Positions 24,856 through 35,100 of a stretch of 64,000 nt of DNA are shown here, piece after piece. Position numbers and translations under genes: made by a program. Source of the DNA: Nocardia puris (GTDB lineage Bacteria > Actinomycetota > Actinomycetes > Mycobacteriales > Mycobacteriaceae); the NCBI RefSeq assembly GCF_003315035.1, contig NZ_QNRE01000003.1:372001-436000 (forward strand), read 5' to 3'. How positions within the stretch are numbered: the first letter of the stretch is position 1; each line of letters begins with the position of its first letter. The notes under the pieces were generated by a model, which ran no database searches, was not told the DNA's origin, and saw only the letters and a program-made list of their open reading frames with translations.

Positions 24856-25815
24856 TCACAGGTCACTCTCCGCCCGCCGCGCCAATCGCAGCTGGATCAC
24901 CGTGAGCACCAGGAGAATCCCGAAGATCACCCACGCCAGCGCTGAGGCGTACCCGACCTCGTAGAACCCGAAGGCGTGCTGGAACAACATGATTCCCAGC
25001 AGGTACGTCCCCGTCTCCGGTCCGCCGTTGCCGCCGGTGAGCGCGTACGCCTGGTCAAACGCCTGCACCGAATTGATCACCGTGATCACGAAGACGAACG
25101 AGAGCGGTCCCCGGATGAGCGGCAGCGTGATCGACCGGAACCTCCGCAGCACACCTGCCCCGTCGATCTTCGCCGCCTCGTACAGCGTTTCGGGTACACC
25201 CTGCATCGCGGCCAACAGGATGACGGTCGCGAACGGCAGGCTCTTCCACACCGTGACGATGCTCAACGAGACCAGCGCCCAATCCGGATCGGTCAGCCAA
25301 GGCACGGCCGGTACGCCCGCCCAGCCGAGCATCACGTTCAGCAGCCCGCCGTCTGTGGTGAACATGAACCGCCACACCACCGCCATCGCCACGGTCGAAG
25401 CGACCAGCGGCAGGAACGCCATGGTCCGGAATACGCCTATCCCCGGCACTTTTCGATTGAGCAGACCCGCGATCCCCAACCCGATCACTACGGTCGGCAC
25501 CAAGGTCAGCACCGTGAATACGGCGGTATTGCGCAGCGCGATGAGGAACAGCGGATCGGAGCCGAACAACCGACGGTAGTTCCGCAGTCCGACGAACTGC
25601 GGCGGGCTGAACAGATCCCACGAGTGGAAGCTCAGGTACAGCGAGAACACCAGCGGAAACACCAGGAACACCAGCACCGCCAGCAGATTCGGCGCGATGA
25701 ACAACCACCCCGCCCGCTCCCGGGTCCGCGCGAGCGCGCCGGGACGTCCACCGGTGTCCGCCGAAGCCGGTGCCACCGCGCGCTTCTGCGACGCGCCGAG
25801 AACCCCCGCTCTCAT
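24856..25815 (-). CDS. Carbohydrate ABC transporter permease, MalF-type
   Basis: The 319-residue protein has the six-helix topology of a CUT1 MalF/UgpA permease: first helix WLFIAPNLLAVLVFLVFPLV, then AFLPLVASTVAMAVVWRFMF, and the EAA loop as ETLYEAAKIDGAGVLRRFRS followed by ITLPLI. The start at 25815 overlaps the stop of the solute-binding gene by 4 bases (ATGA), so they are translationally coupled. It pairs with the MalG-type permease downstream. The sugar is not identifiable from sequence. Confidence 0.92.
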   Translation of the reverse strand: MRAGVLGASQKRAVAPASADTGGRPGALARTRERAGWLFIAPNLLAVLVFLVFPLVFSLYLSFHSWDLFSPPQFVGLRNYRRLFGSDPLFLIALRNTAVFTVLTLVPTVVIGLGIAGLLNRKVPGIGVFRTMAFLPLVASTVAMAVVWRFMFTTDGGLLNVMLGWAGVPAVPWLTDPDWALVSLSIVTVWKSLPFATVILLAAMQGVPETLYEAAKIDGAGVLRRFRSITLPLIRGPLSFVFVITVINSVQAFDQAYALTGGNGGPETGTYLLGIMLFQHAFGFYEVGYASALAWVIFGILLVLTVIQLRLARRAESDL

Positions 25816-27212
25816 CGCGCCTCCAGCAAAGCGTTCACGTCCGCCGTGAATCCGCCGCCCAGCGACTCCGCCGTCGCCGCGCCTCGCAGCACCCGGTTCC
25901 CGCCGCGCTCGAGCAGCGCCGACACCTTCCCCCACGTCGGCGTAATCGGCAGTGCCCGTGAACTTTCCGGCCCTTCGGTCAGCACCGCCAGGTTCGCGAT
26001 ATCGCGATGCGCCCGCGCGAACCCCGGCGACGCCATCGCCGATTTCAACACCGGCACGAACAATCCCGACGCCGCCACGATCTCCTGCCCCACCGGCCCC
26101 GTCGCGAACTTCACGAATTCCCAGGCCTGTTCGATACGCGGACTGTCGGCGGCGATGGCGAGCCCGGTGCAGCCCACGTCGGTGATCGCCCCGGGTCCAC
26201 CGTCCGGACCGACCGGCAGTACCGTCAGATCGATGGGCAGGCCCTCGATCCCGGCGAATTCCGAATACAGCCAGTGCCCGCCCAACGCCATCCCGGCCCG
26301 CCCGCGCCGGAACAGATCGGGCGCCGAAATCGACTGCCGGTCATCGACTCTCGGCGCGACACGGTGCCGCACGGCAAGGTCGGCGTAGAACTGGAATCCC
26401 GCCGCGAATCCCGGGTCGTCGAAGTTGGCGCGCACCGGATCGACCGGGGGCGTGAACCATTCCGACCCGTTGTTCATGCCGAAGCAGGCGGCGGAGAAGT
26501 AGGGCACCCACGCGTCGGCGAAACCCCATCGCGTGCTGCGCCCGTCGTGCCGGGTGAGCGCGCGCGTGGCGTCCAGGAACTCCTCGTAGGTCCAGGCGTC
26601 GCGCCACCGCGCGGGCGGGCGCACACCGGCCGCAGCGCACAGGTCGCGGTTGTAATAGAGGAACACCCCGGACCACTGCTCGGGCAAGGCGTACTGCCCG
26701 CCTCGATAGGTGAACGTGTCGTAGAGCGTGGCATAGCTGTCTGCCCGCAGCGCCGCCGCGTACTCCGGCTCGCGGTCCAGCAGCGTGTTCAGATCCAGCA
26801 GCACACCCCGCGCCGCCAGGCCCGCGTAGAGCAGTTCCCACGCCATCAGCACGTCGGGGCATTTGCCGCCCGCGCAGTAGGTGAGCATCTGTTGCAGCGG
26901 ATCGGGCCCGGACATGATCGTCCGCACCCGGATGTCGGGGTGGCGCGCCCGGAACTCGTCGATGATCCGCAGCCGCACCCGTGCCTCCTCCGGGCGGGCC
27001 TGGAAGAAGAAGGTGAGCGCGTCGTCGTCGGCGCCGCAGCCGCCCGCGAGCAGCGGCGCGGCCAGTGCCGCGCCGATCAGCGTCCGCCTGCGGAACCGGG
27101 CGGGCGACGGCGGGATCGATTCCAGTGCGGCTTCCTCCGGCGACGGCGGGCTGCGGACCGGGTGGGAGCATACGTCCGGCGGCTGTCGCGGTGGCCGACG
27201 ACACACGAACAA
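25812..27212 (-). CDS. Carbohydrate ABC transporter solute-binding lipoprotein
   Basis: The protein is a family-1 solute-binding lipoprotein. A basic n-region with RFRRRTLIG and a hydrophobic core lead to the lipobox LLAGGC, whose cysteine would be lipidated. The mature part has typical features (FFFQARPEEARVRLRIIDEF, YALPEQWSGVFLYYNRDL, GRAGMALGGHWLYSEF). The start is uncertain: the frame begins at TTG 27212, but the best ribosome binding site (GGAGG at 27134-27138) lies 8 bases before a CTG at 27125, which would make a compact signal peptide. The first gene of an importer operon with two permeases; divergent from cstA. Confidence 0.85.
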   Translation of the reverse strand: MFVCRRPPRQPPDVCSHPVRSPPSPEEAALESIPPSPARFRRRTLIGAALAAPLLAGGCGADDDALTFFFQARPEEARVRLRIIDEFRARHPDIRVRTIMSGPDPLQQMLTYCAGGKCPDVLMAWELLYAGLAARGVLLDLNTLLDREPEYAAALRADSYATLYDTFTYRGGQYALPEQWSGVFLYYNRDLCAAAGVRPPARWRDAWTYEEFLDATRALTRHDGRSTRWGFADAWVPYFSAACFGMNNGSEWFTPPVDPVRANFDDPGFAAGFQFYADLAVRHRVAPRVDDRQSISAPDLFRRGRAGMALGGHWLYSEFAGIEGLPIDLTVLPVGPDGGPGAITDVGCTGLAIAADSPRIEQAWEFVKFATGPVGQEIVAASGLFVPVLKSAMASPGFARAHRDIANLAVLTEGPESSRALPITPTWGKVSALLERGGNRVLRGAATAESLGGGFTADVNALLEAR

Positions 27213-27327
27213 TATTTAACGGTTGTCCGGCGGCGACCCGATACGGCACGGCCCCGAACGGCGATCGGCTACCTTTTCACCTGTTTTCCGCAAGATCCTG
27301 TGCGTTTCGCAGGGGAGAGTAGGGCAG

Positions 27328-29595
27328 ATGGCGACAATCGAATATCTGCGGACCGACCCCGGCCTGCCGCCCGTCGGCGTGGTCGACCGGACTCCGATGA
27401 CTCCGGCCAAGAAGGCCGTGTTCGCGGGGATCGCGATACTCGGTGCGCTCGCCTGGGCCATCCTGGCCTTGGCGCGCGGGGAGAACGTCAACGCGGTGTG
27501 GATCGTCATCGCCGCGGTCTGCACCTACGTCATCGCCTACCGCTTCTACTCGAAATTCATCGAGTGGAAGATCACCAAACCGCGCGACGACGTCGCCACC
27601 CCGGCCGAGATCCTGGAGAACGGCAAGGATTTCATGCCGATGGACCGGCGGGTGCTCTACGGACACCACTTCGCCGCCATCGCGGGCGCCGGACCGCTGG
27701 TCGGCCCGGTGCTGGCCGCGCAGATGGGCTACCTGCCCGGCACGATCTGGATCGTGGTCGGCGTGTGCGTGGCCGGAGCGGTGCAGGACTACCTGGTGCT
27801 GTGGGCCTCCACCAAGCGCCGGGGCCGCAGCCTCGGGCAGATGGCGCGCGACGAACTCGGCGCGGTCGGCGGCGTGGCGGCCATCGTCGGCATCCTCGTC
27901 ATCATGATGATCCTGCTGGCGGTGCTGGCGCTGGTCGTCGTGAACGCGCTCGGCGAGAGCCCGTGGGGCGTGTTCTCCATCGCGATGACCATCCCGATCG
28001 CGCTGTTCATGGGCGTCTACTTGCGGTACCTGCGGCCCGGCCGGGTCGGTGAGGTCTCCGCGATCGGCCTGGTCCTGCTGCTGCTGGCCATCGTGTCCGG
28101 CGGCTGGGTGGCCGAAACCGACTGGGGCACGGACTGGTTCACGCTCTCGCGCACCACCATCGCGTGGCTGCTCATCGGGTACGGGTTCCTGGCCTCGGTG
28201 CTGCCGGTGTGGCTGCTGCTGGCCCCGCGCGACTACCTGTCCACGTTCATGAAGATCGGCACCATCGCGCTGCTGGCCGTCGGCATCCTCATCACCATGC
28301 CGGTGCTCAACGCGCCCGCCGTCTCCGATTTCGCCATCTCCGGCACCGGACCGGCGTTCGCGGGCAGCCTGTTCCCGTTCCTGTTCATCACCATCGCCTG
28401 CGGCGCGCTCTCCGGTTTCCACGCGCTGGTGTCCTCGGGCACCACGCCGAAACTGCTGGAGAAGGAATCCAACGCCAGGATGATCGGCTACGGCGGCATG
28501 CTGACCGAATCGTTCGTCGCGGTCATGGCGATCATCACCGCCTGCATCATCGACCAGCACCTGTACTTTGCCATGAACGCGCCGCTGGGCCTCACCGGCG
28601 GCACTCCGGAATCGGCCGCCGACTACACCAACTCGCTCGGCCTGTCCGGCCCGCCCGCGACGCCGGAGACGTTCTCCCAAGCCGCCGAGGACGTCGGCGA
28701 GGCCAGCGTCATCTCCCGCACGGGCGGCGCGCCCACCCTGGCCGTCGGCATCGCCGAGGTGTTCCACCAGTTCCTGGGCGGCGAGAGCATGAAGTCGTTC
28801 TGGTACCACTTCGCGATCATGTTCGAGGCGCTGTTCATCCTCACCACCATCGACGCGGGCACCCGCGTGGCGCGGTTCATGATGTCGGACGCGCTGGGCA
28901 ACTTCGGCGGCCCGCTGCGCAAGTTCAAGGACCCGTCCTGGCGGGTGGGCGCGTGGGTGTGCTCGCTGCTCGTGGTGGCCGCGTGGGGTTCCATCCTGCT
29001 GATGGGCGTCACCGATCCGCTGGGCGGCATCAACGCCCTGTTCCCGCTGTTCGGCATCGCCAACCAGCTGCTGGCGGCGGTCGCGCTGATGGTGGTGCTC
29101 ACGATCATCGTGAAGAAGGGCCTGGTGAAATGGGCCTGGATTCCCGGCATCCCGCTGGTGTGGGACCTGATCGTGACGATGACCGCGTCCTGGCAGAAGA
29201 TCTTCTCCGCCGACCCCAAGGTGGGTTACTGGAAGCAGCACAGCATCTGCCAGCAGGCAAAGGAGGCCGGGCAGCTGTGCCTCACCGCCAAGACGCCCGA
29301 GGAAGTCGACACCGTCATCCGCAACACCTTCATCCAGGGCACGCTGTCCATCGTGTTCGCCGGACTGGTACTGGTGGTCACGGTGGTGGGTGCGCTGGTA
29401 TGCCTGAAGGCGTGGCGTTCCGGCGGCACGTCCACCACCGAGTCGCCGGAGGAGCCGTCGAAGATCTTCGCGCCCAGCGGGTTCTTCGCGACCCCGGCGG
29501 AGAAGGCGGTGCAGAAGGAATGGGACGAGCTGATCGCCTCGGGCAAGGTGCGCGCGCCCGGCGCGGCGCTCACGAAGGCGGAGACGCACGCGTGA
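27328..29595 (+). CDS. cstA: CstA-family pyruvate/peptide transporter
   Basis: The 755-residue polytopic protein is a full-length CstA (carbon starvation) transporter. Near the start it has ILENGKDFMPMDRRVLYGHH, FAAIAGAGPLVGPVLAAQ and the conserved GTIWIVVGVCVAGAVQDY; later come GFHALVSSGTTPKLLEKES and TTIDAGTRVARFM. About 16 helices are expected. CstA and its YjiY/BtsT relatives take up pyruvate and have also been linked to peptides. The ATG at 27328 follows a purine-rich site. It overlaps the YbdD-type gene by 4 bases, the usual arrangement, and diverges from the sugar importer. Confidence 0.95.
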   Translation: MATIEYLRTDPGLPPVGVVDRTPMTPAKKAVFAGIAILGALAWAILALARGENVNAVWIVIAAVCTYVIAYRFYSKFIEWKITKPRDDVATPAEILENGKDFMPMDRRVLYGHHFAAIAGAGPLVGPVLAAQMGYLPGTIWIVVGVCVAGAVQDYLVLWASTKRRGRSLGQMARDELGAVGGVAAIVGILVIMMILLAVLALVVVNALGESPWGVFSIAMTIPIALFMGVYLRYLRPGRVGEVSAIGLVLLLLAIVSGGWVAETDWGTDWFTLSRTTIAWLLIGYGFLASVLPVWLLLAPRDYLSTFMKIGTIALLAVGILITMPVLNAPAVSDFAISGTGPAFAGSLFPFLFITIACGALSGFHALVSSGTTPKLLEKESNARMIGYGGMLTESFVAVMAIITACIIDQHLYFAMNAPLGLTGGTPESAADYTNSLGLSGPPATPETFSQAAEDVGEASVISRTGGAPTLAVGIAEVFHQFLGGESMKSFWYHFAIMFEALFILTTIDAGTRVARFMMSDALGNFGGPLRKFKDPSWRVGAWVCSLLVVAAWGSILLMGVTDPLGGINALFPLFGIANQLLAAVALMVVLTIIVKKGLVKWAWIPGIPLVWDLIVTMTASWQKIFSADPKVGYWKQHSICQQAKEAGQLCLTAKTPEEVDTVIRNTFIQGTLSIVFAGLVLVVTVVGALVCLKAWRSGGTSTTESPEEPSKIFAPSGFFATPAEKAVQKEWDELIASGKVRAPGAALTKAETHA

Positions 29596-29828
29596 ACGTC
29601 CCCGCGCCGCGGGACGCCCGGTCCGGACCGGGCGTCCTGCGGCGCGCGGGCGCGGGTGCGCGCGGCCTGCTGCGCTGGTTCGACGCGATCGTCGGCGGGC
29701 AGGACTACCAGCGCTACGTGGCGCACCTGCGCCGCATGCATCCGGACCGTCCGATTCCGACCGAGCGGCAGTACTGGCGCGAGCGGCACGACGCCGCCGA
29801 CCGCAACCCCTCGAACCGCTGTTGCTGA
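29592..29828 (+). CDS. YbdD/YjiX (DUF466) small protein
   Basis: The 78-residue protein has the DUF466 signature: GGQDYQRYVAHLRRMHPDRP, then a W-R-E-R stretch and a C-terminal Asn-Arg-Cys-Cys ending, matching the usual RCC terminus. It starts at GTG 29592, overlapping the cstA stop as GTGA. YbdD-type proteins are encoded next to CstA/BtsT transporters and are needed for or modulate their activity. The N-terminal 25 residues are Arg/Gly-rich and probably not conserved. Confidence 0.88.
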   Translation: MNVPAPRDARSGPGVLRRAGAGARGLLRWFDAIVGGQDYQRYVAHLRRMHPDRPIPTERQYWRERHDAADRNPSNRCC

Positions 29829-29916
29829 GGGCGCCGGCACGGCTTCCGCGCAGGTGAGGCCACGTTCCTCGTACGCGTCCGTTTTCCGCTAGCACGGTCC
29901 GGCGGGAGCTGACATT

Positions 29917-31476
29917 GTGGAGGACGTGACCATCACGGGGTTGGATTTCGAACGATGCTATCGGGCGGTGTCGACGCGCGACTCGCGCTTCGACGGCCAG
30001 TTCTTCACGGCCGTGCGTACCACCGGAATCTATTGCCGCCCTTCATGTCCCGCGATCACGCCGAAGCGCGCCAACGTCACCTTCCTGCCGACGGCCGCGG
30101 CCGCGCAGCACGCGGGGTTCCGGGCCTGCCGCCGCTGCCTGCCCGACGCCGCGCCCGGTTCGCCGCTGTGGAACACGCGGGCCGATCTGGCGGCGCGGGC
30201 CATGCGGCTCATCGGCGACGGCGTCATCGAACGGGGTGGGGTGCCCGCGCTGGCCGCCACCCTCGGGTATTCGCAGCGCCAGCTCACGCGGGTGCTCACC
30301 ACCGAACTCGGCGCCGGACCGCTGGCGCTGGCCAGGGCCCATCGCGCGCACACCGCGCGGCTGCTCATCCAGACCACCGACATGCCGATGTCGGATATCG
30401 CGTTCGCGGCCGGGTTCGCGAGCATCCGCCAGTTCAACGACACGGTGCGCGAGGTGTTCGCGGTGAGTCCCACCACCATGCGCACCGAGGCCCAGCGCGC
30501 GCAGCGGAATCCGGCCCGGTCCGCACCCGTGGCGAACGGCGTTCTCTCCCTGCGCCTTCCGTATCGGGAGCCGCTGGACAAGGCGTGGCTCGAATGGTTC
30601 CTCTCGGCGCACGTGGTGCCCGGTATGGAGCTGTGGGAGGACCGCGTCTACACCAGGAACCTGCGCACGCCGCACGGTCACGCGGCCGCCCGGCTCAGCT
30701 TCCAGCGCGATCACGTGCGCGCCGAGCTGGCACTGCACGACATGCGCGATCTCGCGCCGACCGTCGCCCGGGTGCGGCACCTGCTGGATCTGGACGCCGA
30801 CCCGGTCGGGATCGATGAGGCGCTCGGGGTGTCGGGGCCCGACTCCGGTGGCGCCGCACCGGATGACGCCGGCGGCCGATCGAACGGTCGTTCCCGTCCC
30901 CAGCTGACGCCCGGCATCCGAGTGCCAGGCTGCCTCGACGGCCCGGAACTGTTGTTGCGCACCATGATCGGGCAGCAGATCTCGGTGTCGGCGGCCGCCA
31001 CCCACACGGCCCGGCTGGTGGAGGCGCTCGGCGAACCCGTCGAGGGTCCGGTGCCGCGACTGTTCCCCACCCCGGCCGTGATCGCCGAGCGCGGAGCCGA
31101 GGTGCTCACCGGGCCCGCGCGCCGCATCCGCTCGATCGTGGGCGCGGCCGCCGCCCTGGCCTCCGGCGATCTGGTGCTGCACGCCGGGCGCACCGCCGCC
31201 GACCTGCGCCGCGACCTGCTCGCGCTGGACGGTGTGGGCCCGTGGACCGCCGATTACGTGACCATGCGCCTGCTGGCCGATCCCGACGTGCTGCTCGCCA
31301 CCGACCTGGTGGTCCGCCAGGGCGCGGACCTGCTCGGCGTCGACCTCACCGACACGGGGCGCTGGGCGCCGTGGCGGTCCTATCTCTCCATGCACCTATG
31401 GCGCGCCGCGCTGCGTCAGCGCGCCGCCCGACCCTCGGATTCCCTTGCCGCACAGCCGAAAGCGAGCATCTCATGA
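29917..31476 (+). CDS. Ada N-terminal/AraC HTH/AlkA fusion (alkylation repair)
   Basis: The 519-residue protein joins three parts. An Ada-type zinc domain carries four cysteines at residues 40, 44, 71 and 74 (YCRPSC and CRRC), where Cys40 would take methyl groups from phosphotriesters. An AraC-like HTH follows (GVPALAATLGYSQRQLTRVL; MSDIAFAAGFASIRQFND). Then an AlkA-type 3-methyladenine glycosylase has the helix-hairpin-helix LDGVGPWTADYVTMR and the catalytic Asp in LLATDLVV. It would sense methylation, activate its regulon and excise alkylated bases. The GTG start at 29917 is tentative. It overlaps the next gene by 4 bases. Confidence 0.9.
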   Translation: MEDVTITGLDFERCYRAVSTRDSRFDGQFFTAVRTTGIYCRPSCPAITPKRANVTFLPTAAAAQHAGFRACRRCLPDAAPGSPLWNTRADLAARAMRLIGDGVIERGGVPALAATLGYSQRQLTRVLTTELGAGPLALARAHRAHTARLLIQTTDMPMSDIAFAAGFASIRQFNDTVREVFAVSPTTMRTEAQRAQRNPARSAPVANGVLSLRLPYREPLDKAWLEWFLSAHVVPGMELWEDRVYTRNLRTPHGHAAARLSFQRDHVRAELALHDMRDLAPTVARVRHLLDLDADPVGIDEALGVSGPDSGGAAPDDAGGRSNGRSRPQLTPGIRVPGCLDGPELLLRTMIGQQISVSAAATHTARLVEALGEPVEGPVPRLFPTPAVIAERGAEVLTGPARRIRSIVGAAAALASGDLVLHAGRTAADLRRDLLALDGVGPWTADYVTMRLLADPDVLLATDLVVRQGADLLGVDLTDTGRWAPWRSYLSMHLWRAALRQRAARPSDSLAAQPKASIS

Positions 31477-31982
31477 CCACCTCCAGCACCGCCGACTACG
31501 CCTTCGTCCAGACCAGGATCGGTCCGTTCACCACGATCGTGGACGGTGACGGCGCGGTCCTCGCGTCGGGCTGGACCGGCGATCCGGAGACGCTGCGAGG
31601 CCTCATCCACCCGAGCCTGCGGCCCGCCGACCTGCGGCCGCGCGACTCCCTCGGCGAGGTCACCGACGCGGTCGGCGCGTACCACGAGGGCGATATCGCG
31701 GCCATCGACGACATCCCCGTGCGCCAGCGCTCCGGCGAATTCCTCATGCACGCCTGGGACATCCTGCGCAAGGTACCCGCGGGCGCGCCCGTCACCTACA
31801 CCGAGTTCGCCGCGCTCTCCGGCCGCCCCGACGCCACCCGCGCCGCCGCCAACGCCTGCGCCCGCAACGCCGCCGCCCTGTTCGTCCCGTGCCACCGGGT
31901 GACGCGCATCGGTGGTGCGCTGGGCGGGTTCCGCTGGGGGTTGTACGCGAAGCGGTGGTTGCTGGCGCACGAGGAAGAGTAG
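31473..31982 (+). CDS. ogt: Methylated-DNA--protein cysteine methyltransferase
   Basis: The 169-residue protein is an O6-alkylguanine-DNA alkyltransferase: the acceptor cysteine is in LFVPCHRVTRIGG, preceded by the arginine-finger/helix region (TYTEFAALSGRPDATRAAAN) and followed by LGGFRWGLYAKRWLL. It removes alkyl groups from O6-guanine by suicidal transfer. The ATG overlaps the stop of the Ada-AlkA gene as ATGA, so the two form an adaptive-response-like operon. I use the general name ogt for the single-domain enzyme. Confidence 0.93.
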   Translation: MTTSSTADYAFVQTRIGPFTTIVDGDGAVLASGWTGDPETLRGLIHPSLRPADLRPRDSLGEVTDAVGAYHEGDIAAIDDIPVRQRSGEFLMHAWDILRKVPAGAPVTYTEFAALSGRPDATRAAANACARNAAALFVPCHRVTRIGGALGGFRWGLYAKRWLLAHEEE

Positions 31983-32145
31983 GTCGGCGATCCCGACCTC
32001 TCGGTGCCGTCCGGTGCGCGCCAGCTCCCGCTGCGCCGCGAACGCCCGCTGCCAATGCTCGTCATCGGTCGGCAGGTACTCGTAGGACTCGCGACGGGCG
32101 CCGCGCACCCGCTCGTACTCCCCGGCGCCGCGCGCGCTGAACAGC

Positions 32146-35100
32146 TCAGGCGACAGTGGTGCGGAGGTGGGAGCCGGTGCGGTCGCGCAGGACGTGGAGG
32201 CGGCTGGGGATGCGCTGGCGCATTTCATCGACGTGGCTGACGATGCCGACGACGCGGCCGCCGGCGCGGAGTTCGTCGAGGACGCCCATGACGGCGTCGA
32301 GGGTGTCGGCGTCGAGGCCGCCGAAGCCCTCGTCGATGAACAGGGTGTCCAGGGCGATGCCGCCGGATTCGGCGGCGACGGTGTCGGCCAAGCCCAGCGC
32401 CATGGACAGCGACGCCATGAAGGTCTCGCCGCCGGAGAGGGTTTTGGCGGGGCGGATGGCGCCGGTGTAGTCGTCGCGGATGTCCAGGCCGAGGCCGCCG
32501 CGCCTGCCGTGGCGGCCCGCGCGGTCGGTGTGGACGAATTCGTAACGGCCACCGGACATTCGGCGCAGCCGCTCCGAGCCCGCCAGCGCCACTTCCTCGA
32601 GCCGGGCGGCCAGCACGTACGAGCGCAGCGACATCTTGCGGTTGTTCTCGCCGCGCCCCGCGACCACGTCGGCCACGCCCGCCAGTTCCTCGTAGGCCCG
32701 CCTGCGCGGACCGATCCGCTCCACCTCGGTCCACAGCTGGGCGCCGAGCTCCTCCAGCAACTGCACCCGCCGCGCCGCCTCGGACTGCGCGGCGGCCGCG
32801 GTCTCGAGGCGCTCGCGCGCCTCGTGCAAGCGGCGTTCCAGCTCGGCGGGGTCGTCGAGTTCGGCGGTGGCCGCGGCGGCGCTCTCCGGCTCGGCCAGAA
32901 CCTGTTCGGCGTGCGCCCGGGCGTGCTCGGCGGCGGTGAGTTCGGACTCGATCTCCCGCTGTCGCTGGGGGGTTCGGGCCGCCGCCTTCACGACCACGGC
33001 GTAGGCGGCGAGCAGGGCGATGTCGTCGCGGGGCGGGGTGGCCGAACCACGTTCCGCCGCAACGTTATCCGGTGCGGCGCCTGCCGAACCGGTCTCCGCG
33101 CGCACAGCGTCCGCCCCGGCGCGTACGCCATCCACGTGGAGTTGCGTGGAATCCGTCGCAACGGAATCGGGATCGGCGGCCGACTCCCCTTCGAGCAGGA
33201 AACCTGCGGCGCGGGCGAGGTTTTCGACGCGATCGGCGAGCGCGGTGACCTGTTCGCGGGCGGCGGTGGCGGCCGCGCGGGCGGCGCGCAGGGCGTCGGC
33301 GGCCGCGACCAGTGCGTCGAGGCGGGCACGGCGCGCTTCGACGGTCGTGTCCGCGCCCGCGGCGGCGCGCAGGCGTTCGGTGAGTTCGGCGAGGCGCGCT
33401 TCGCCGGCCGAGAGCCGGGCGGCCAGCGCGCTGCGGCGGGCTTCGGCGGCGCGCAGATCGTCGTGCAGGCGGGTTTCGTCGGTGCGCAGGCGGGTGACGT
33501 CGGCGGAGGCGGCCTCGATCTGTTCGGCGGCGTCGGCGGCGTCCTCGTAGCGGGCGGTGACGCCGCGCAGAGCGGCGGCGAGTTCGACGCGGTCGGTGTC
33601 GCCGCCGCGCGCGATCAGCGCCTCGATCTCGCGCTCCAAGCCGGTGACGACCGTCAGCGCGGTATCGCGCTCGGCTTCGGCGGCGCGCTCGGCCTCGGCC
33701 GCCTTCCGTTCCGCCGCGTCGGAGACCGCGCTCGCCCCGGGCGTCGCCGGATCGGGATGGTCCGGCGATCCGCACACCTTGCACGGATGGCCCGTGACCA
33801 ACTGGCCCGCGAGCTCGGCCGCCATCCCGGACAGGCGGCGCTCGCGCAGGTCGAGCACCCGCTCCTTGGCGTCGTTGTGGGTGGCGCGGGCGGTCTCGTA
33901 GGTGACCCGGGCGCGGTCCAGATCCGTTCGGCGACCGGTCAATTCGACGGCCGCCGCGGTGGCCGATTGCAGACGTTCCAACTCGGCGCTCAGCGCGGGC
34001 AGCGTCGCGGCCGCGTCGGACACTTCGCGCATCCTGGCCTCGGCGGCGGCGATCGCCGCGGGCAACCGCTCCCGCGACGCCGCCAGCTCACCCATGCGCC
34101 GCGCCACCGCCTCCGATTCGGTGCGCAGGCCGGCCAGCTCGGCGGACAGCTGTTCGGCGGCCTTCGCGTCGGAGCGGACCTCGTCCAGCGCGCCGATGCG
34201 TTTGCCCCACCGCAAGATCGCGGCACCGAGATCGGCGTCCACGCGAATCCCCGGCTCGGTGGCGGGGCCGGCCCCTGTGCCTGATTGTTCAGGGTCGGCG
34301 GCGGATACACCGGTCAGCAGGTCCAGCCCACCGAGGTCCGCGGCGCGCGGGTCCAGCAGTGCGTCGGCGAGTTTCCGTGCGGCGGAATGCGCTTCGGATT
34401 CCCGCTTACGCGAGTTCATCACCGCGTCGCGCGCCTCGTCGATGGCTTCCTTGACGGGCTGGGCGCGGCGGGCCAGGTCCAGCTCGGCGGCGAGGGCGGA
34501 GCGATGCGGCGCCCCGGCGGCGTAGTCGTCCAAACGATGCCGGGCGGCGTCCATGCGGCGGCGCTGTTCGGCGAGCCTGCGCTGTGCGTCGGCGTGCTCA
34601 CTCAGGCGGGTGGATTCGGCGCGGCACCGTTCGACCTCGGCGGAGGCGGCGGTGAGGTCGGCGCGGGCGGCGGTGAGCAGGTCCTGGGACCAGCCGACGG
34701 CGTCCACGGTGCCCACCGAATCGGTCGCGCTCAGCCCGGCCGCGCCCCGGATCTGGGCGATGAGCCGCTCGATGTGCTCGCGCTGGGTGTCCAGTTCCGC
34801 GCCCGCCACGCGTTTGCGTTCCAGCAACCACTGTTCGGCGGTGCCGAAACGCTCGGTGTCGAAGAGCTTTTCGAGCAGCTTCTCGCGCTCCTCGTTCTCG
34901 GCGCGCAGGAACCGGGCGAAATCGCCCTGCGGGAGCAGCACCACCTGGAAGAACTGGTCGGCGCTCATGCCGAGCAGGCGGATGATCTCGTCGCCGATAT
35001 CGCTGATGCGCGCCAGGTTGACCCCGGCGCCGTCCAGCCATTCCAGCGTGGCCTTCGCGGGCTCGGTGCGCATACCGGTGCCGCGCAGCTTCGGCCGCTC

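Noticed and set aside
27277..29895. 872-codon antisense frame over cstA
   Set aside because: It is an artefact of GC-rich codon bias; the product is His/Arg/Gln-rich without any known motif, while the plus strand encodes an excellent CstA.
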